This document shows, in pieces, positions 13,053-24,292 of a stretch of 64,000 nucleotides of DNA. The notes beneath the pieces were generated by a model. It saw nothing but the letters and a program-made list of their open reading frames with translations, was not told the DNA's origin and ran no database searches. Source of the DNA: Rhynchonema sp. JSB1_4 (Eukaryota; Nematoda; Chromadorea; Monhysterida; Xyalidae); contig JASAMV010009305.1 in assembly GCA_030248065.1 (NCBI GenBank), positions 1 through 64,000 of the forward strand, read 5' to 3'. Both the position numbers and the translations under genes were made by a program. How positions within the stretch are numbered: the stretch's first letter is position 1; each line of letters begins with the position of its first letter.

Positions 13053-14725
13053 GTACATTCCTGTGCGCTGTGGTTAGTCTTTTTAATAGTTACCGACACA
13101 TGAGTGCCGACTGAGGACCACGCTGTCAAACTCTCCACGCAGAGTGACCTTGCCGCTCTTTGATGGTTTTTAAAGCTGGTCACATGGTTGCTGTCATGTG
13201 AGTGCGTGATATACCGAGTTGGTGCGCGGTGCATGGACGAGAGACCTCGTCATACCATAACCAACCCTGCCGTTTTGAAAGAACGTCAAACACGACAACG
13301 AATAAACCACGAGAACTAAGCAGACACAGTTAAGAAAACGATCGGAAGAAGCAAAAAAACTAAAAACATTTAAATACATACCGATTGATGTCGTGATACA
13401 CAGCAAGAGGAGAGCACGCAAAGCGTTCCCGCCAGCTTCAGTTATTGTTGCTTAGTCAAGCGGCACAGCAAAGTTGGAAAGGATCTCAGGCACCAAGAGT
13501 GAAATAGAACGCGTCACGGAAACAATCGCATCCCAAAAACAAGTGATCACAGATTTCTTGGTTTTACATATCTCACGGCGGGATACGGATAACTTTGAGC
13601 TTTTCGAAACCATAGCATCAGAGCGAGCTAAAGTCATGATGTCCCAGTTAGGAACCCCCCAGACGGCCGGAGTATAAAGTGCTCGGTGAGGCGTTTGAAA
13701 AGCGAAAACAAGCGCATTACTGCTTGCTCTCACTGCTGTGGTGGTTTAAAATATCCAAATGTTGTGCAATCTTTGCTCCGGCCACTGTCTTGAAGTCGGT
13801 TTTCAAAAGCAAACGCCAGAATTTCAGGAAACCAAAATTTCACTTCTGTTCTCGCGCCGCCACTTTCTTAATAAAAGGGCCCTGTAGCCTTTTATTGGTG
13901 TGGGGGAGTGAGTGGTCACTACTCCGCCTAATGGATGTCGGTGGCTAAAAATACTGTCACATGCGGACAGATAATGCAGAGAACACGCCACAGCTTGGGC
14001 TTTCATTCCGGAGTCTGTTTGGTTCCAGGAGTTATGAAAGGATTATGCGCCAAAACAGCTGACGCTACACCAACGTTCCGTGCTCCTGTCCGGTGTGCAT
14101 GCACTGCTTCATATGGCCAAATGGTGGTGCGTGATGGGGCAGTGTGTGTTTCGGGCAGAAAAAACATTCACGATTAGGCAAACTTGAGTATCATGTAGGC
14201 CAAAATAACCAGGACATGCTGAGAGCTGGAAACAAGTCTACGGGATATTGGTCAGTCGTAGTATTATACGGTTAAAATATAGGTAGAAGATAAGAATACA
14301 TTCCCGTACACAGCTCACGTCTTTGACGCATACCAACATACAGGAAAAACCTGTAGCCGTAATAACATCGAGCCACAACAATGGCCACAAGCGGACAGGA
14401 CCCAAAGGTGCAATTAAGCGTGAAAAGATTACAAACAAAAGCAAGTGAGCGTGCATGATGACATGGGTACTAAAGTTTTCCGTGTTATTGCGGGCCATAA
14501 ATTGGTACATTACGGTGAAGTGGATTGCTTTGGTGCTCCTATCTGCTTTGGATCCCTTATCTGAGTGCACATAGCACGTCTAGAAAGACCCTAGATGATT
14601 CAGGTTTTCGGTTGTGCGGAGAGCTTGATTTTTCATTCTGCGGTTACAGCAGCACAAGACGGTCGATTCCTTGCCACGTCAACGTGCGCAAACAGTTCGA
14701 CATTAAGGCATAAGACAGCACTGTG
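13053..14725. other. intergenic stretch, no gene seen
   Basis: No recognised protein or in-phase exon pair. A short perfect hairpin (AATAAAAGG and its complement) lies near 13870-13896. Otherwise unremarkable. Confidence 0.4.
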
Positions 14726-15009
14726 GGCTGCGATTAGATAAATGCGGAATGCGGAAATTGGTGAGCAGATAAATGCGGAATGGTAAATTTTTGCATTCCG
14801 CATTCCGCGTTTATCTGCTCACCTTTGCGGAATGGTGCATGCTTGGCTGGGTGACGATGACCTGCGTGCTAACGCAAACAGCAACTGAGATGTTTATCCA
14901 AAAGCATAAATTTACTTGCAGAAATTCAAAATTCCGCAAAGATGAGCAGATAAACGCGGAATGCGTAATGCAGAAGTTTGCCATTCCGCATTTATATCTG
15001 ATCGCAGCC
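14726..15009. mobile_element. 284-bp MITE, deletion derivative of the element at 60991-63171
   Basis: It starts GGCTGCGATTAGATAAATGCGG and ends in the inverted form (...GATCGCAGCC). The left 120 bases match the left end of the 2.2-kb element at 60991 (GCGGAATGCGGAAATTGGTGAG, then ...GGGTGACGATGAC). The right 130 bases match its right end (AACGCAAACAGCAACTG...CTTGCAGAAATTCAAAATTCC). The junction where the interior is missing lies at about 14862. It contains several copies of GCAGATAAACGCGGAATG in both orientations and could form a near-continuous hairpin. GTG flanks both ends. Confidence 0.8.
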
Positions 15010-15119
15010 GTGTGGTTGTTGATGTACGTGTTTGAAAACTGCAACCAAGAGTTCTGTGTATCTGCCACCATTTTATTGTTTCGTACAACTTGTACATAAG
15101 GCTCTGATCTTTCAAGATC

Positions 15120-15500
15120 TCAATCGCAAAAGGAAACAAAAAGGCTTCTTGCTGAGGTGAAACGTTTGAACAGGGAGTTTTTTTGCAAAGTTAAACGAGA
15201 AAGGATAAAAGCGGAGATTTTTTTGAAGGGTGAACCGGAAATGGTTTTGCCAAGGTGAACGGGAAAAGTTTTGGAGGTGAATGGGAAGATTTTTTTGCAG
15301 AGGTGAGCGACAAACGGATGTTGCAGAAGTGATAGGGAATGGTATTTGTTTTGCAGAGGTGAAATGGAATTTGCACAAGCGAACGGACTGGATGTTTCAT
15401 TACACAGGTAAAGGGGAAATGATTTCTAGCAGAGGTGAACGGTAGGGTTGTTTTGCAATATGTGATTGAGAAGGCTTTTTAGCAACGGTGATCTTACATA
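15120..15500 (+). repeat. degenerate minisatellite, unit about 34-40 bp
   Basis: About ten decayed copies of a unit resembling TTTTTTTGCAGAGGTGAACG plus GGAAA repeat in tandem. Spacing varies and the copies differ, so the array is old. The minus strand stays open across much of it, giving repeated Pro-Phe-Thr/His-Leu-X-Lys peptides; I read this as a by-product of the repeat, not a gene. Confidence 0.6.
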
Positions 15501-18136
15501 AAGTCAGCGGGATGCTAAGTTGTCAGCTTCCGGATGATTGGACGAAAAGGGCTTTTGCAGACGTGCAGAGGTGCACGGGGCAGCCCAATAGCTCAGACCG
15601 GGGCCAGCCACATGCGCCCCACATACATGTACCGTAGTTCCAACAATAAACACAAAACGGTTTGGCTGACAAACATGAGCTTGAGCCTATAACATTAGTA
15701 ATAGTCGTACTTACAAGCCTAAGCCTAAGCTGGCAGGTGCCTACATACCGAGCCTGCTGAGACGTGGCATCGCCTGAGACTTGTAGCTGGTAATAATACT
15801 TCACTCACCACAGTAAATCATTTCCAATCACTTCACAGGCGCATCAAACACAGATCCATTGACATTGGTCCATGTCTTGAGATTTTTCTTGAACATGCTT
15901 CCTGCTTTTTCACAGTCATCAGTGAGCACAATACCATCTTGACCTGCCAATGATCACTTCGACCAGGCCTAAACGCAAACCAACACTGGTCAACGTTGCT
16001 TCACCCCTGTGCTGCAATTGCCCTGCAAAACTACAACAGTTTAGTGCACGCACATTTGCACACAGTAATATTAGGTTGGATCATTAAAAGTGATCAGATG
16101 CGTTAGCGCAGAATTCGGAAATGCATACGTATTTCTTGCGCAAAGCTCCACGATTTGAGTCGACACCCTTAGAACTGCTCCTTTTTCATCAAACTGCAAT
16201 CATTTCCAAGAACATGTTGGAATAAAAAGTTGCCAAACCGACCGGCAAAAGCATTGGTGTCGGTAGTAATCTACTGTGATAAACAGGCACCGGAGTATGT
16301 AGCTCATTTGATGTTTCAATGTTTAAATCTGTTTATGCATGCATGCAGGTACATTGTGCACTATCATGGTGCCCCAGCACCATTACTCCTAATCGTTCCT
16401 CACGTGCACACCAGCTAACAGAGCACACGCTCCAAACGTTTCGGAAATTTCCCCATGTGGCGTTCCTTCGCGCTGTTGACCAGAAAAACAGGAAATCCCC
16501 GACGGTTTGTGTACTTTAACCGAAGAGAGGAGGGTGTGAAATTTGATTTCGATCTTGACATCCGGTTCTTTAACACGTTTTTTTACCATTCACTTCACAG
16601 TGTGTGTTGGTGGCCAGCCAGGAAAAAGTTTAGTCTATCATATTTAAAATGTGAAATTTACGCATGCAACCCGCCACACACGAACGCTGTGTGCTGTTGC
16701 TCTTATGCTGACATCACCGGGATCTATTCCCTCATAAATCATCAAGCTACCATTCCAAAAGCTGCTTTCCAATATTTCGAATCGAACTTTGGTGTTGTCA
16801 GAGTTCGTAACATCAGCAGGGGCAAAACGAACGGAAAGAGCTCCCCAGCTGACAGAGCTTTACATTTCAGCTGAAACAAACCTTTTAACAAACACTGGTA
16901 GATGATGAAACGTCTTGGCAGTGCGCGACCAAGGCTTCGTTCGATGACATTTGTCAATTTCGTAGTACAAAGCGACCCTCTTCTGCTTTCTGGGCCACTT
17001 GAGCAACCATAATTACATGCTGTAAATGGTACCGAATATCATTCAACGGGGACAAAAAATGTTGACGTTCGCGTTTCGGTCACCTTCGTAATCCTGGCCA
17101 AAGTTATCTTTCGCTGTCGGCTTATGGCGTAAGAACTGCTATCCCGACCTTTCCATTTTTTGCGCTTTCCAAGGCAATTCCAATCTGATGAACTTCCTTC
17201 GATGGACACATTAAGCAATTTCAAGTACATAATTCAACTTTCCTGCCCCCACTTCTCGACTAAAAGCCTGTCAAATCAGCCGAAACAATGTTGAGTTGGC
17301 AGTTGGAATGTGAGAAGCCTCACTCGGTCCTGACAAGAAATATGTGGTCGGGGAACTAATTTGTTTCCTCGACAGCGACAAATACAGGTAATCTAATGGG
17401 TATCATGTTACAAACGGCAACCGAGCTGAAGCTTGCGTTTTTAGTCTCTGGGCGTAAAAAGTCTCCAAATGGACAATTTCGGGAGGTCAGAACTTTTTTC
17501 GCCCACGTTTACTGCCAAAATTGATTAATGGGCTCGTCACAGCTCGCTTAACAGAACAGGCGCCAAATCTATGCCCCATCTTGTAAGTCTATCTAAAAAC
17601 TCGTTCTCGTTTCTGTCGGAAGAAGATTCACTACGACTCTCATTATTGCGGCACGACATCTGGTTTTAAAGTCTGTTTGCTTTTAGCGTAATGACACAGC
17701 TTCCTTATTCTCAGCGAGAAAAAGCAACAGCGCTGAATATGGTAGGACGCTGTTTTCTCGCATTGGGAGGTGATTTTGTTGTTTATCTGTTTAGCTTTGA
17801 CTTCGGTTTCCTTAGTTTTTTTTATCTAAGAGCATGGCGTCTCCATCTGTAACTAATTTTCCTGGAGTTCTGAGTTATAGTGCTCAGATACCACAATTCC
17901 TGTTTACTGCTTTGTGGAGCACACTATAGACATGCTGTCAGGTTCGTTGTCACATTTTGAACCGGTCTTTGGATAAAAAAACCTGAATCCTGGCCATCAA
18001 TATTGCTTCCGTCTCTAATTTCAGAGGCATTTCTGGCTACTTTGTGAACTAATCATGCCCGACAGCTTCTGATTCTAATTTGGTTCAGCAAAAAGTCTCA
18101 AAGCTGAGATCCGGTGGATACGCCAGATGGAACAAA
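15501..18136. other. intergenic stretch, no gene seen
   Basis: No recognised protein, RNA gene or clear repeat. Open frames are short and lack good splice partners. Confidence 0.4.
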
Positions 18137-18664
18137 AGTATAGTCCATCCACCAGCTCATGGCACTTTGCTTTGCTGCTGGCTAGTTTGTTCCCTTCCTC
18201 CACGTTCTAATGAAAGAGAAATTGAGTGTGACCGATTTTGCAAAACTAAAAAAATAACAAAATGTGTCGAAAAAGATTGAATTCGAACAAATTTAAAATT
18301 AAATTAAAATCGATAAAACACGTCGATTTCATAAAAACCGCAATCTAGGAGCAAAAATAATTTTTTTCGGAAACTCAATTTCTCTTTCATTAGCGTGGGG
18401 AGGTCCTATAATGAAAGAGAAATTGAGTGTGACCGATTTTGCAAAACTAAAAAAATAACAAAATGTGTCGAAAAAGATTGAATTCGAACAAATTTAAAAT
18501 TAAATTAAAATCGATAAAACACGTCGATTTCATAAAAACCGCAATCTAGGAGCAAAAATAATTTTTTTCGGAAACTCAATTTCTCTTTCATTAGAACGTG
18601 GAGGAAGGGAACAAGTTGGCCAGCATCATCACGAAGTGACATGAGCTGATGGACGGACTATACA
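18137..18664. mobile_element. foldback element with a duplicated 186-bp core
   Basis: Outer arms (18137-18206 and 18595-18664) are imperfect inverted repeats (AGTATAGTCC... / ...GGACTATAC) that become perfect over the inner 38 bases (GTTCCCTTCCTCCACG...). Between them lie two virtually identical direct copies of a 186-bp unit, 18207-18393 and 18408-18594. Each unit is itself bounded by a 21-bp inverted repeat beginning CTAATGAAAGAGAAATTGAG. The 14-base spacer between the copies is a decayed remnant of the outer arm (CGTGGGGAGG). The core is AT-rich and non-coding. Confidence 0.85.
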
Positions 18665-18724
18665 TTGTACATACAGTTTATATGCATGACTGAGCACAAT
18701 ATGAAGCTGCCGTACATAATGAGC

Positions 18725-19449
18725 GATATCAAACTTGGTGATCGGATCGGCAGTCACATCACATCTGTGTGATCGCACCAGGTAGTCAGATCACATCAAT
18801 GTAATCGGATATGACTATAGGTACAGTAGTCGCATCATCGATGTGATGTGATTAGGTAATAACATCCCGTGATGTGATCGGATCGGATCTGTCTTGCCCC
18901 CAAGCAACTGTCACACGCGCGGCCTAAAGTTTGTTTTTGTACAATACACCTATGTATATCTCTGCAACATCACCCAGCTGGCGATGTGTGTTTATGGCAG
19001 TGCGTTGTAGTCGAGGTGTGCACTGGATGCGAATGTATGACAAAAGATTAGTTGTGAATTGTTAACAAAAGAATTTAAAAAATGTATATTTTAATATTTA
19101 ATAATTAATTTAATTAATTATGGTTGCAGATGCTGTGTATGGCACACTGCAGCACGCAAACACAGACGCACATGGCCAGCTGGGTGATGCTATAAGCACT
19201 GGTGGATTATGTAAAAACAATGTTATGCTGCAGCAACATAACGCAAGTCCAGGTGACTGCCTCATTTGGTGGGCAGTCAGTTCAGATCACATCACGGGAT
19301 GTGACTACCTAATAGTCACGTCCGGTCACATCAATGTGATCAGTCTACCAAGTCACATCACATCAATGTGACTGCCTAGCCACATCCGATTACATTGATG
19401 GGATGTGACCACCGAGTCAGATCCAATCCGATCACCAAGTTTGATATTG
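18725..19449. mobile_element. foldback element with TCACATCA-rich arms and a nested inverted repeat
   Basis: Left end GATATCAAACTTGGTGATCGG (from 18725) recurs inverted at the right end (CCGATCACCAAGTTTGATATT, to 19449). Both arms (about 18725-18900 and 19265-19449) consist of many forward and inverted copies of GTCACATCACATCAATGTGA-like words. Inside, an independent imperfect inverted repeat (about 18965-19015 versus 19140-19200, core CATCACCCAGCTGG) suggests a second element inserted in the first. A lone fragment of the terminus is seen again at 19668-19692. Confidence 0.75.
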
Positions 19450-19694
19450 ACCTTGGTGATCGAATCGGTTCGATGATCTGCCTTGGTCACGTGACTTTTT
19501 AACTATGGATATTTTGAAATTTGTGATCCCACTAATTTCGTCCAGCGTAAAGGATGTTCCCGGACCTAAAATGAATAGCTAATAAGCTGGCCGAAATTAG
19601 TGGCTCCGGTAATAAACTTCTTAATATCCTTAATGCAAGAATCGAGCGCTACCCAAGGCAAGTTACATCCGATCACCAGGTTTGATATCGACCA

Positions 19695-20437
19695 ACGTAT
19701 GGTATGTGTGCGTTGTTTGCGCATGCAGTAGGTGTGCCTTTGATACAACTCCTGTTTCCAAAGCAAAATTGGCATCGTTTATTACTTTAGTAATACTATC
19801 CAGTTTTGCATAAGTACAAAAACAAAGAACTGCCGCACGTATGTATACAGTATGTACATACGTACTTAGCTTCATAGTCACTCTGAATTCAAGCACGAAG
19901 AAGGACGAAAATGGACGTTGACTACTGTAATCTCGTGCACCCCGTAATTTGGCCTGTTGTTTATTTGAACTCCGGGCGTAATTTATTCGTTCCATTTCTT
20001 ATTTTTCAAGCCAATTGTTTTGAAAACAACCGCACTGTTGAGAACGTACAGGATTATCACAAGGACTGGAGCTTCGCTTGCGATTTTCTTTCTCGTAAAC
20101 TTGCATCAACGTTAACACGTTTTTCTGGCCGCCCCTTGCCTCACACCCTTTTATGCAGAATAAATTCACGTTCACAATAAATTACAGTCAATTTCTGTTT
20201 CTTCGCAGAAAATTATCCGCAAAGTCGGAAATGCATCCGGCCATCTTTACCTCATTTTGCTGTGAAATAAAAAAATGAAAGGGAAAGGAACGAAAGGCAC
20301 GCAAGTTTGCAAGACTGAGACAGGTTTGCCGGAGTTTCGCGCAATGAGCCCCTGTTTTGCGCACTTCTTGTTCGAATGTTCTGCTGGAACCCTCCAAGCA
20401 CATTTCAAAACTGCAGGCAGCCACGGTCGGATATAGT
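19695..20437. other. intergenic stretch, no gene seen
   Basis: No gene recognised. It runs up to the target duplication of the hAT-like element at 20438. Confidence 0.4.
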
Positions 20438-20733
20438 CTTGGGACCAGGGTTGTTTCAAAAAAAAAAGTGGTCAATTAAAAAATTTTTTTTTAAAAAAAA
20501 AATTTTTTTTTTTGAAACTCAGATTTTGCTTTTTTTTTTAATAAAAAAAGTTGCCCAAAATGGGCTAAAATGTCCAAAAATGGCCTTTTTCGAGGCAAAA
20601 AATTGGCACTTTTTTTCTGTGGACGAGACAATTTTTCAAAAATCGCGCCTGCGGCGCCCTGTATTGTCCCCAAATCCGTACAGGGATGCGCGGGGCTGGT
20701 CTTTTATAGTGATGTGGCACCGATAATGTACTA

Positions 20734-23700
20734 CTACATGCTACTACACATGTATATATGAGTGAAGCGGTGGTGGTGTGGTTGGGATGCAGTGTGTGTA
20801 TGCGGATTGGTCGTTGGGGACTTATCCGTATCAGGGTCTATCTTATTATGACTTATTATGGTTTGCTCTTCTGGGTTCTTCACTAAACATAGATCCTGGT
20901 GTACACTACCCACCACGTGGTTATTTGCCTGTTGGTCACTAGGGGAGTCAGATTGAAGAACAACCTGGCTACCGTCGTTCCCACCTAACTTCCTAGCGGC
21001 TAGCGGTTCACCACTTTTGGCATACGCTCCGGCCCGTTCCGCCGTCCCATCTTCAGAGCACATAGCTTCCGTATTACTCATGCAGCGTTGACGCGTGCGC
21101 TGGCCCGTCTCTCTCCCACCGAATGAGGTGGCGTCATAACCAGACGAATCATAAACTTTGGCTATGCGATGCGTTCTCCACGCTTGTTGTTTGCGCTGGA
21201 GTTTCTTAGTTGGTCTCGGAATACCTCCTACCTCGTTGGCTGGGACATGCCATTCATCCTCCGAACCGGTCCACTCCTCAGCGGAATCGATCGTCACATC
21301 ACACATATAACCGGCATACCTTCCCATCCTAGCGGCGTCGTATTCCGTTCCCACTCGGAACTCCCTGAGTTCGCAAGGGGCGAACGGGGCGTATATGCAA
21401 TGGCTTGACTCGTGCAAGCAGGCCTGCACTTCCCTTCGGATACCTACCTCGGTCGAGTTCATATCGAATAAGAACTCGCCGTGCATATAACTGAAGTATG
21501 CAGAATACCCACAGACACTACCGGGCACATTGCAGGGCTCTAACTCTAAAACTAGCATATGGTCTGGACCTCCACTCAGATCAGGATTTGGGATCTGAGA
21601 ACCTCCTCTCTTATGACCTTCCTTCCATGATTTGCTTAACTTGTTTATCGTCTTACTCTTGACCCAATAAACCTTAACTTTACCCCATTCCAGGCCATTG
21701 ACGCATCCATGCGTCGACCGACGAGGATCGTATTTCGCAATCATGACCGGGTCTACTTCGTAAGGCCTTCTGGTGTCGATACCATCGAGATACGATGGAT
21801 TGAAACCCGTAAGTCGACGTTTATTCCTCAATCTCACTGGCAGATCTAGTTGCCCAGGGGTAATGAAGACACCCGGCTTGTCCTGACTTAGCTGGACCCT
21901 ATATCGGTACCTATACGCCAGCGTATTCACACGAAGCGCTCGCTTCATAACCTCGGGATGAGCACTAAGCTCATGTCCTTCCTTATATAGTCTGGCACAC
22001 GTCAGGTCAGCCAGTGACACATTGTTCCTAGCCATCAAGCATAGTTCGACATCGTCATCCCCTGTAGGCACTAGTTCCTTCCGTGGGATACCTAGCAGAG
22101 GGTCAATCCCTTTCCTCCACACATAATCAGCCCTCTTCTTAGCTTTCCCTTTCAATTCAGGCACGAAATCGGAATCCCTGATACCACGCACCATGACGTT
22201 GGTCAAGGCCTCGAACCGAATCGACGAGTACGCCTTGGAAGAGGCCGTACTTCCCCATACTATTGACTTTGGCAACATATACTTCTTGTCCAATGTGATC
22301 TTTTGTGAAACATCACTTGTACATATCTTATATCCTGTCGTACCATGATACCTACTTGGACTCGTCAGGCCTGCTGACGACGAATCATCAGAACTCAGCA
22401 CCCTGAGCGGTGCTGTCACCTCTTTTCGTGCAGTATCCAGATTAGGGCTACTGACACGACTTTCTCTTTCATTCGTTCTTATCTCCTCGGTTCCGCCAGA
22501 TGGTGTCTCACCATCACTGGGGTTCGGAACTGAACTATTCTTATACTTCCGATTCGTATTATCCATGTCACTTTCACAGACCGGGCGGGTATTCGACCGT
22601 ACCTCGTGCAGTGAAACATCACTCTTGTTATCATGAACAAACATATCCTTTTCAGCGGTGTCATCCATGCCCTTCCTAAGTACCTTACTTATCGTGGGAG
22701 CTTGGGCTGAGGTAGGCAGCCCAGCTCCCTCCCTGGCGTCTGCCGTTACCGCAACCTCAGTCATCGAATGCATAGATACCTCCTGTATGTCACATGGATC
22801 ATTCGAGGACGCAACCACTGGTGGTGCCGTATTCGAACGGACAGGCTGGTGTCTCTGTTCCTTAGGCACCCCACCGAAGGGATCGCGTATCTCTGCCTCA
22901 ATAGTGAACACCGGGCTCGCCGAGTGTTCCCCTGTCTCCTTAGCCAACTTCCCGTTGAGGAATCCGACGCTGGTCGACCCGGATTCGAGATCCTGTCGAA
23001 TAGCGACGGCTTCAGCCAACAATCCTACGGTCTCTCCCACAGACCCATAGTTGCACAAGGGGTGTGCCTTCATCTCATCGTCAGTCACGACATCATATCC
23101 AATCATGATTGGTGTGGAACCTCTTTGGGCCTGCTGTTCTGTACCTATGAATGACTCGCCACGGTCGATGGCAGTCGCCTCGGCCGTGCTTTCGTCCCTA
23201 TCTAGCATAGCATGTTCTATCTCATCCAATCCTAGCATCTCTACCGTTTCAGTCACCGTGGGCAAGGCCACCAGTCCCCTATGAACCGTCCCTTTAGTAC
23301 GTATCTGTCCCTCCTGGGCGAGTTCCACCTGGGCTTCATCCCCTGCCTCGTATCCATCTTCGCTGGGCTTATCCTCCACGATTGGGGGTTTGGAGAGTTG
23401 TTGCTCCACCAATTCCGCCCATGAGTAGGATTCCTCTGACTGGCTTAGCAGCTGTTGTAACCTATCAGACGTATTCTTATAATCTATAGAATCATCAGGA
23501 TCAGGAAGCAACCGGATGCTACCTGAGTCGTCATCATCTGAACATATCGAGGACGGTGCCGTAGGTAAATCAAAGTGTACCTTCTGACGACCTCCGTTCT
23601 GCATATCGTTCCTATCGTTGTCCGCGACCTCAATCCCAACCCCAGTTGCAGATTGATCCGCGTCCACGTCCCTAAGTTCCTCATCTTGGTCTGGCTCATC

Positions 23701-23832
23701 TGCTAATGCAGACTCGCCAGCTGATCCCGGGGGACCCATATGTTTCCTATGGTTTGGGTCAGCGTCCTGTCCCTTGAAAAGTGTGCAACTTGGCTCAGCG
23801 TCCTGATCCAAGCTTGGTGCATGGTGCATCAT
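20734..23832 (-). CDS. uncharacterised ORF of about 1,032 codons inside the hAT-like element
   Basis: I do not recognise this protein. The frame is open without introns from an upstream stop near 23970; the first ATG in frame is at 23832 (second Met at 23829), and the stop is TAG at 20736-20734. The N-terminal 450 residues are low complexity, acidic and rich in Ser, Asp and Glu (DDDDSGS, DSIDYK), so probably disordered. From roughly residue 500 the sequence looks globular: basic patches (ELKGKAKKRADYVWRKG, RLRNKRRLTGF), many aromatics, and Cys/His residues (CLHESSHCIYAPFAPC, YMCDVTID). The tail is again polar and ends His/Thr-rich. No transposase, reverse transcriptase, protease or zinc-knuckle motif is visible. 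It is far longer than chance would allow and richer in GC than its flanks. Options: transposon accessory protein, captured host or viral structural gene, or an unknown transposase. Confidence 0.7.
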   Translation of the reverse strand: MMHHAPSLDQDAEPSCTLFKGQDADPNHRKHMGPPGSAGESALADEPDQDEELRDVDADQSATGVGIEVADNDRNDMQNGGRQKVHFDLPTAPSSICSDDDDSGSIRLLPDPDDSIDYKNTSDRLQQLLSQSEESYSWAELVEQQLSKPPIVEDKPSEDGYEAGDEAQVELAQEGQIRTKGTVHRGLVALPTVTETVEMLGLDEIEHAMLDRDESTAEATAIDRGESFIGTEQQAQRGSTPIMIGYDVVTDDEMKAHPLCNYGSVGETVGLLAEAVAIRQDLESGSTSVGFLNGKLAKETGEHSASPVFTIEAEIRDPFGGVPKEQRHQPVRSNTAPPVVASSNDPCDIQEVSMHSMTEVAVTADAREGAGLPTSAQAPTISKVLRKGMDDTAEKDMFVHDNKSDVSLHEVRSNTRPVCESDMDNTNRKYKNSSVPNPSDGETPSGGTEEIRTNERESRVSSPNLDTARKEVTAPLRVLSSDDSSSAGLTSPSRYHGTTGYKICTSDVSQKITLDKKYMLPKSIVWGSTASSKAYSSIRFEALTNVMVRGIRDSDFVPELKGKAKKRADYVWRKGIDPLLGIPRKELVPTGDDDVELCLMARNNVSLADLTCARLYKEGHELSAHPEVMKRALRVNTLAYRYRYRVQLSQDKPGVFITPGQLDLPVRLRNKRRLTGFNPSYLDGIDTRRPYEVDPVMIAKYDPRRSTHGCVNGLEWGKVKVYWVKSKTINKLSKSWKEGHKRGGSQIPNPDLSGGPDHMLVLELEPCNVPGSVCGYSAYFSYMHGEFLFDMNSTEVGIRREVQACLHESSHCIYAPFAPCELREFRVGTEYDAARMGRYAGYMCDVTIDSAEEWTGSEDEWHVPANEVGGIPRPTKKLQRKQQAWRTHRIAKVYDSSGYDATSFGGRETGQRTRQRCMSNTEAMCSEDGTAERAGAYAKSGEPLAARKLGGNDGSQVVLQSDSPSDQQANNHVVGSVHQDLCLVKNPEEQTIISHNKIDPDTDKSPTTNPHTHTASQPHHHRFTHIYMCSSM

Positions 23833-24149
23833 CGACGAAGTGCACCCGAAGTCTGCCTGCCGCGGCCTCGCTCCAATACGGGCCGACCGAAGATGACTCC
23901 GGGCCCTGAATGGCAATCGACGACCGTTCCAACTCGAAGGGAGGTTAGTATTGGTAGTATTGAGCCACGCGTGCTAGCCCCCGGTTGGTTTATCGAATAA
24001 TGTTTCGTCGTTTTATTATCCGATCGGACGTAAATCACACGAAGATTCAGGTAAAGAGAAGAGAGAAGTTCCCATTTGTATGGTAAGAACAGAGTTTAAG
24101 TAGTCACCGCACATAGAGAATTAATACAAGACACGGTTACACTGAACGC

Positions 24150-24195
24150 TGATTGGTTAGAATATTGCACTTGTATAATGTGATTGGTTGGCATG
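24150..24195. promoter_or_regulatory. paired inverted CCAAT boxes between two divergent ORFs in the hAT-like element
   Basis: GATTGGTTAG (about 24152) and GATTGGTTGG (about 24182) are two CCAATC boxes on the minus strand about 30 bases apart. They stand about 300 bases upstream of the large minus-strand ORF and about 110 bases upstream of the plus-strand ATG at 24293, a layout that could serve as a shared promoter. This is inference from sequence words only. Confidence 0.35.
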
Positions 24196-24292
24196 GTAAA
24201 CCTGGCTTATGTATACAATAAGAGTCCTATGTGTATATGTTACAATAAAGGAGTAATTGTTAAGCGGGAAATTTGAATATGTCTAAACAAAG

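Noticed and set aside
13870..13896. Hairpin as a transcription terminator
   Set aside because: Bacterial-type terminators do not apply here, and no gene ends nearby.
15112..15400. Protein with repeated PFTLAK-like peptides
   Set aside because: Explained by the degenerate minisatellite; no start context or splice partner.
18207..18594. CRISPR-like direct repeats
   Set aside because: Only two long copies in a eukaryotic foldback element; no short repeats with unique spacers.
22658..23154. Plus-strand frames of 128-130 codons opposite the large unknown ORF
   Set aside because: Antisense shadows of a long GC-rich coding frame, with no motif or splice support.
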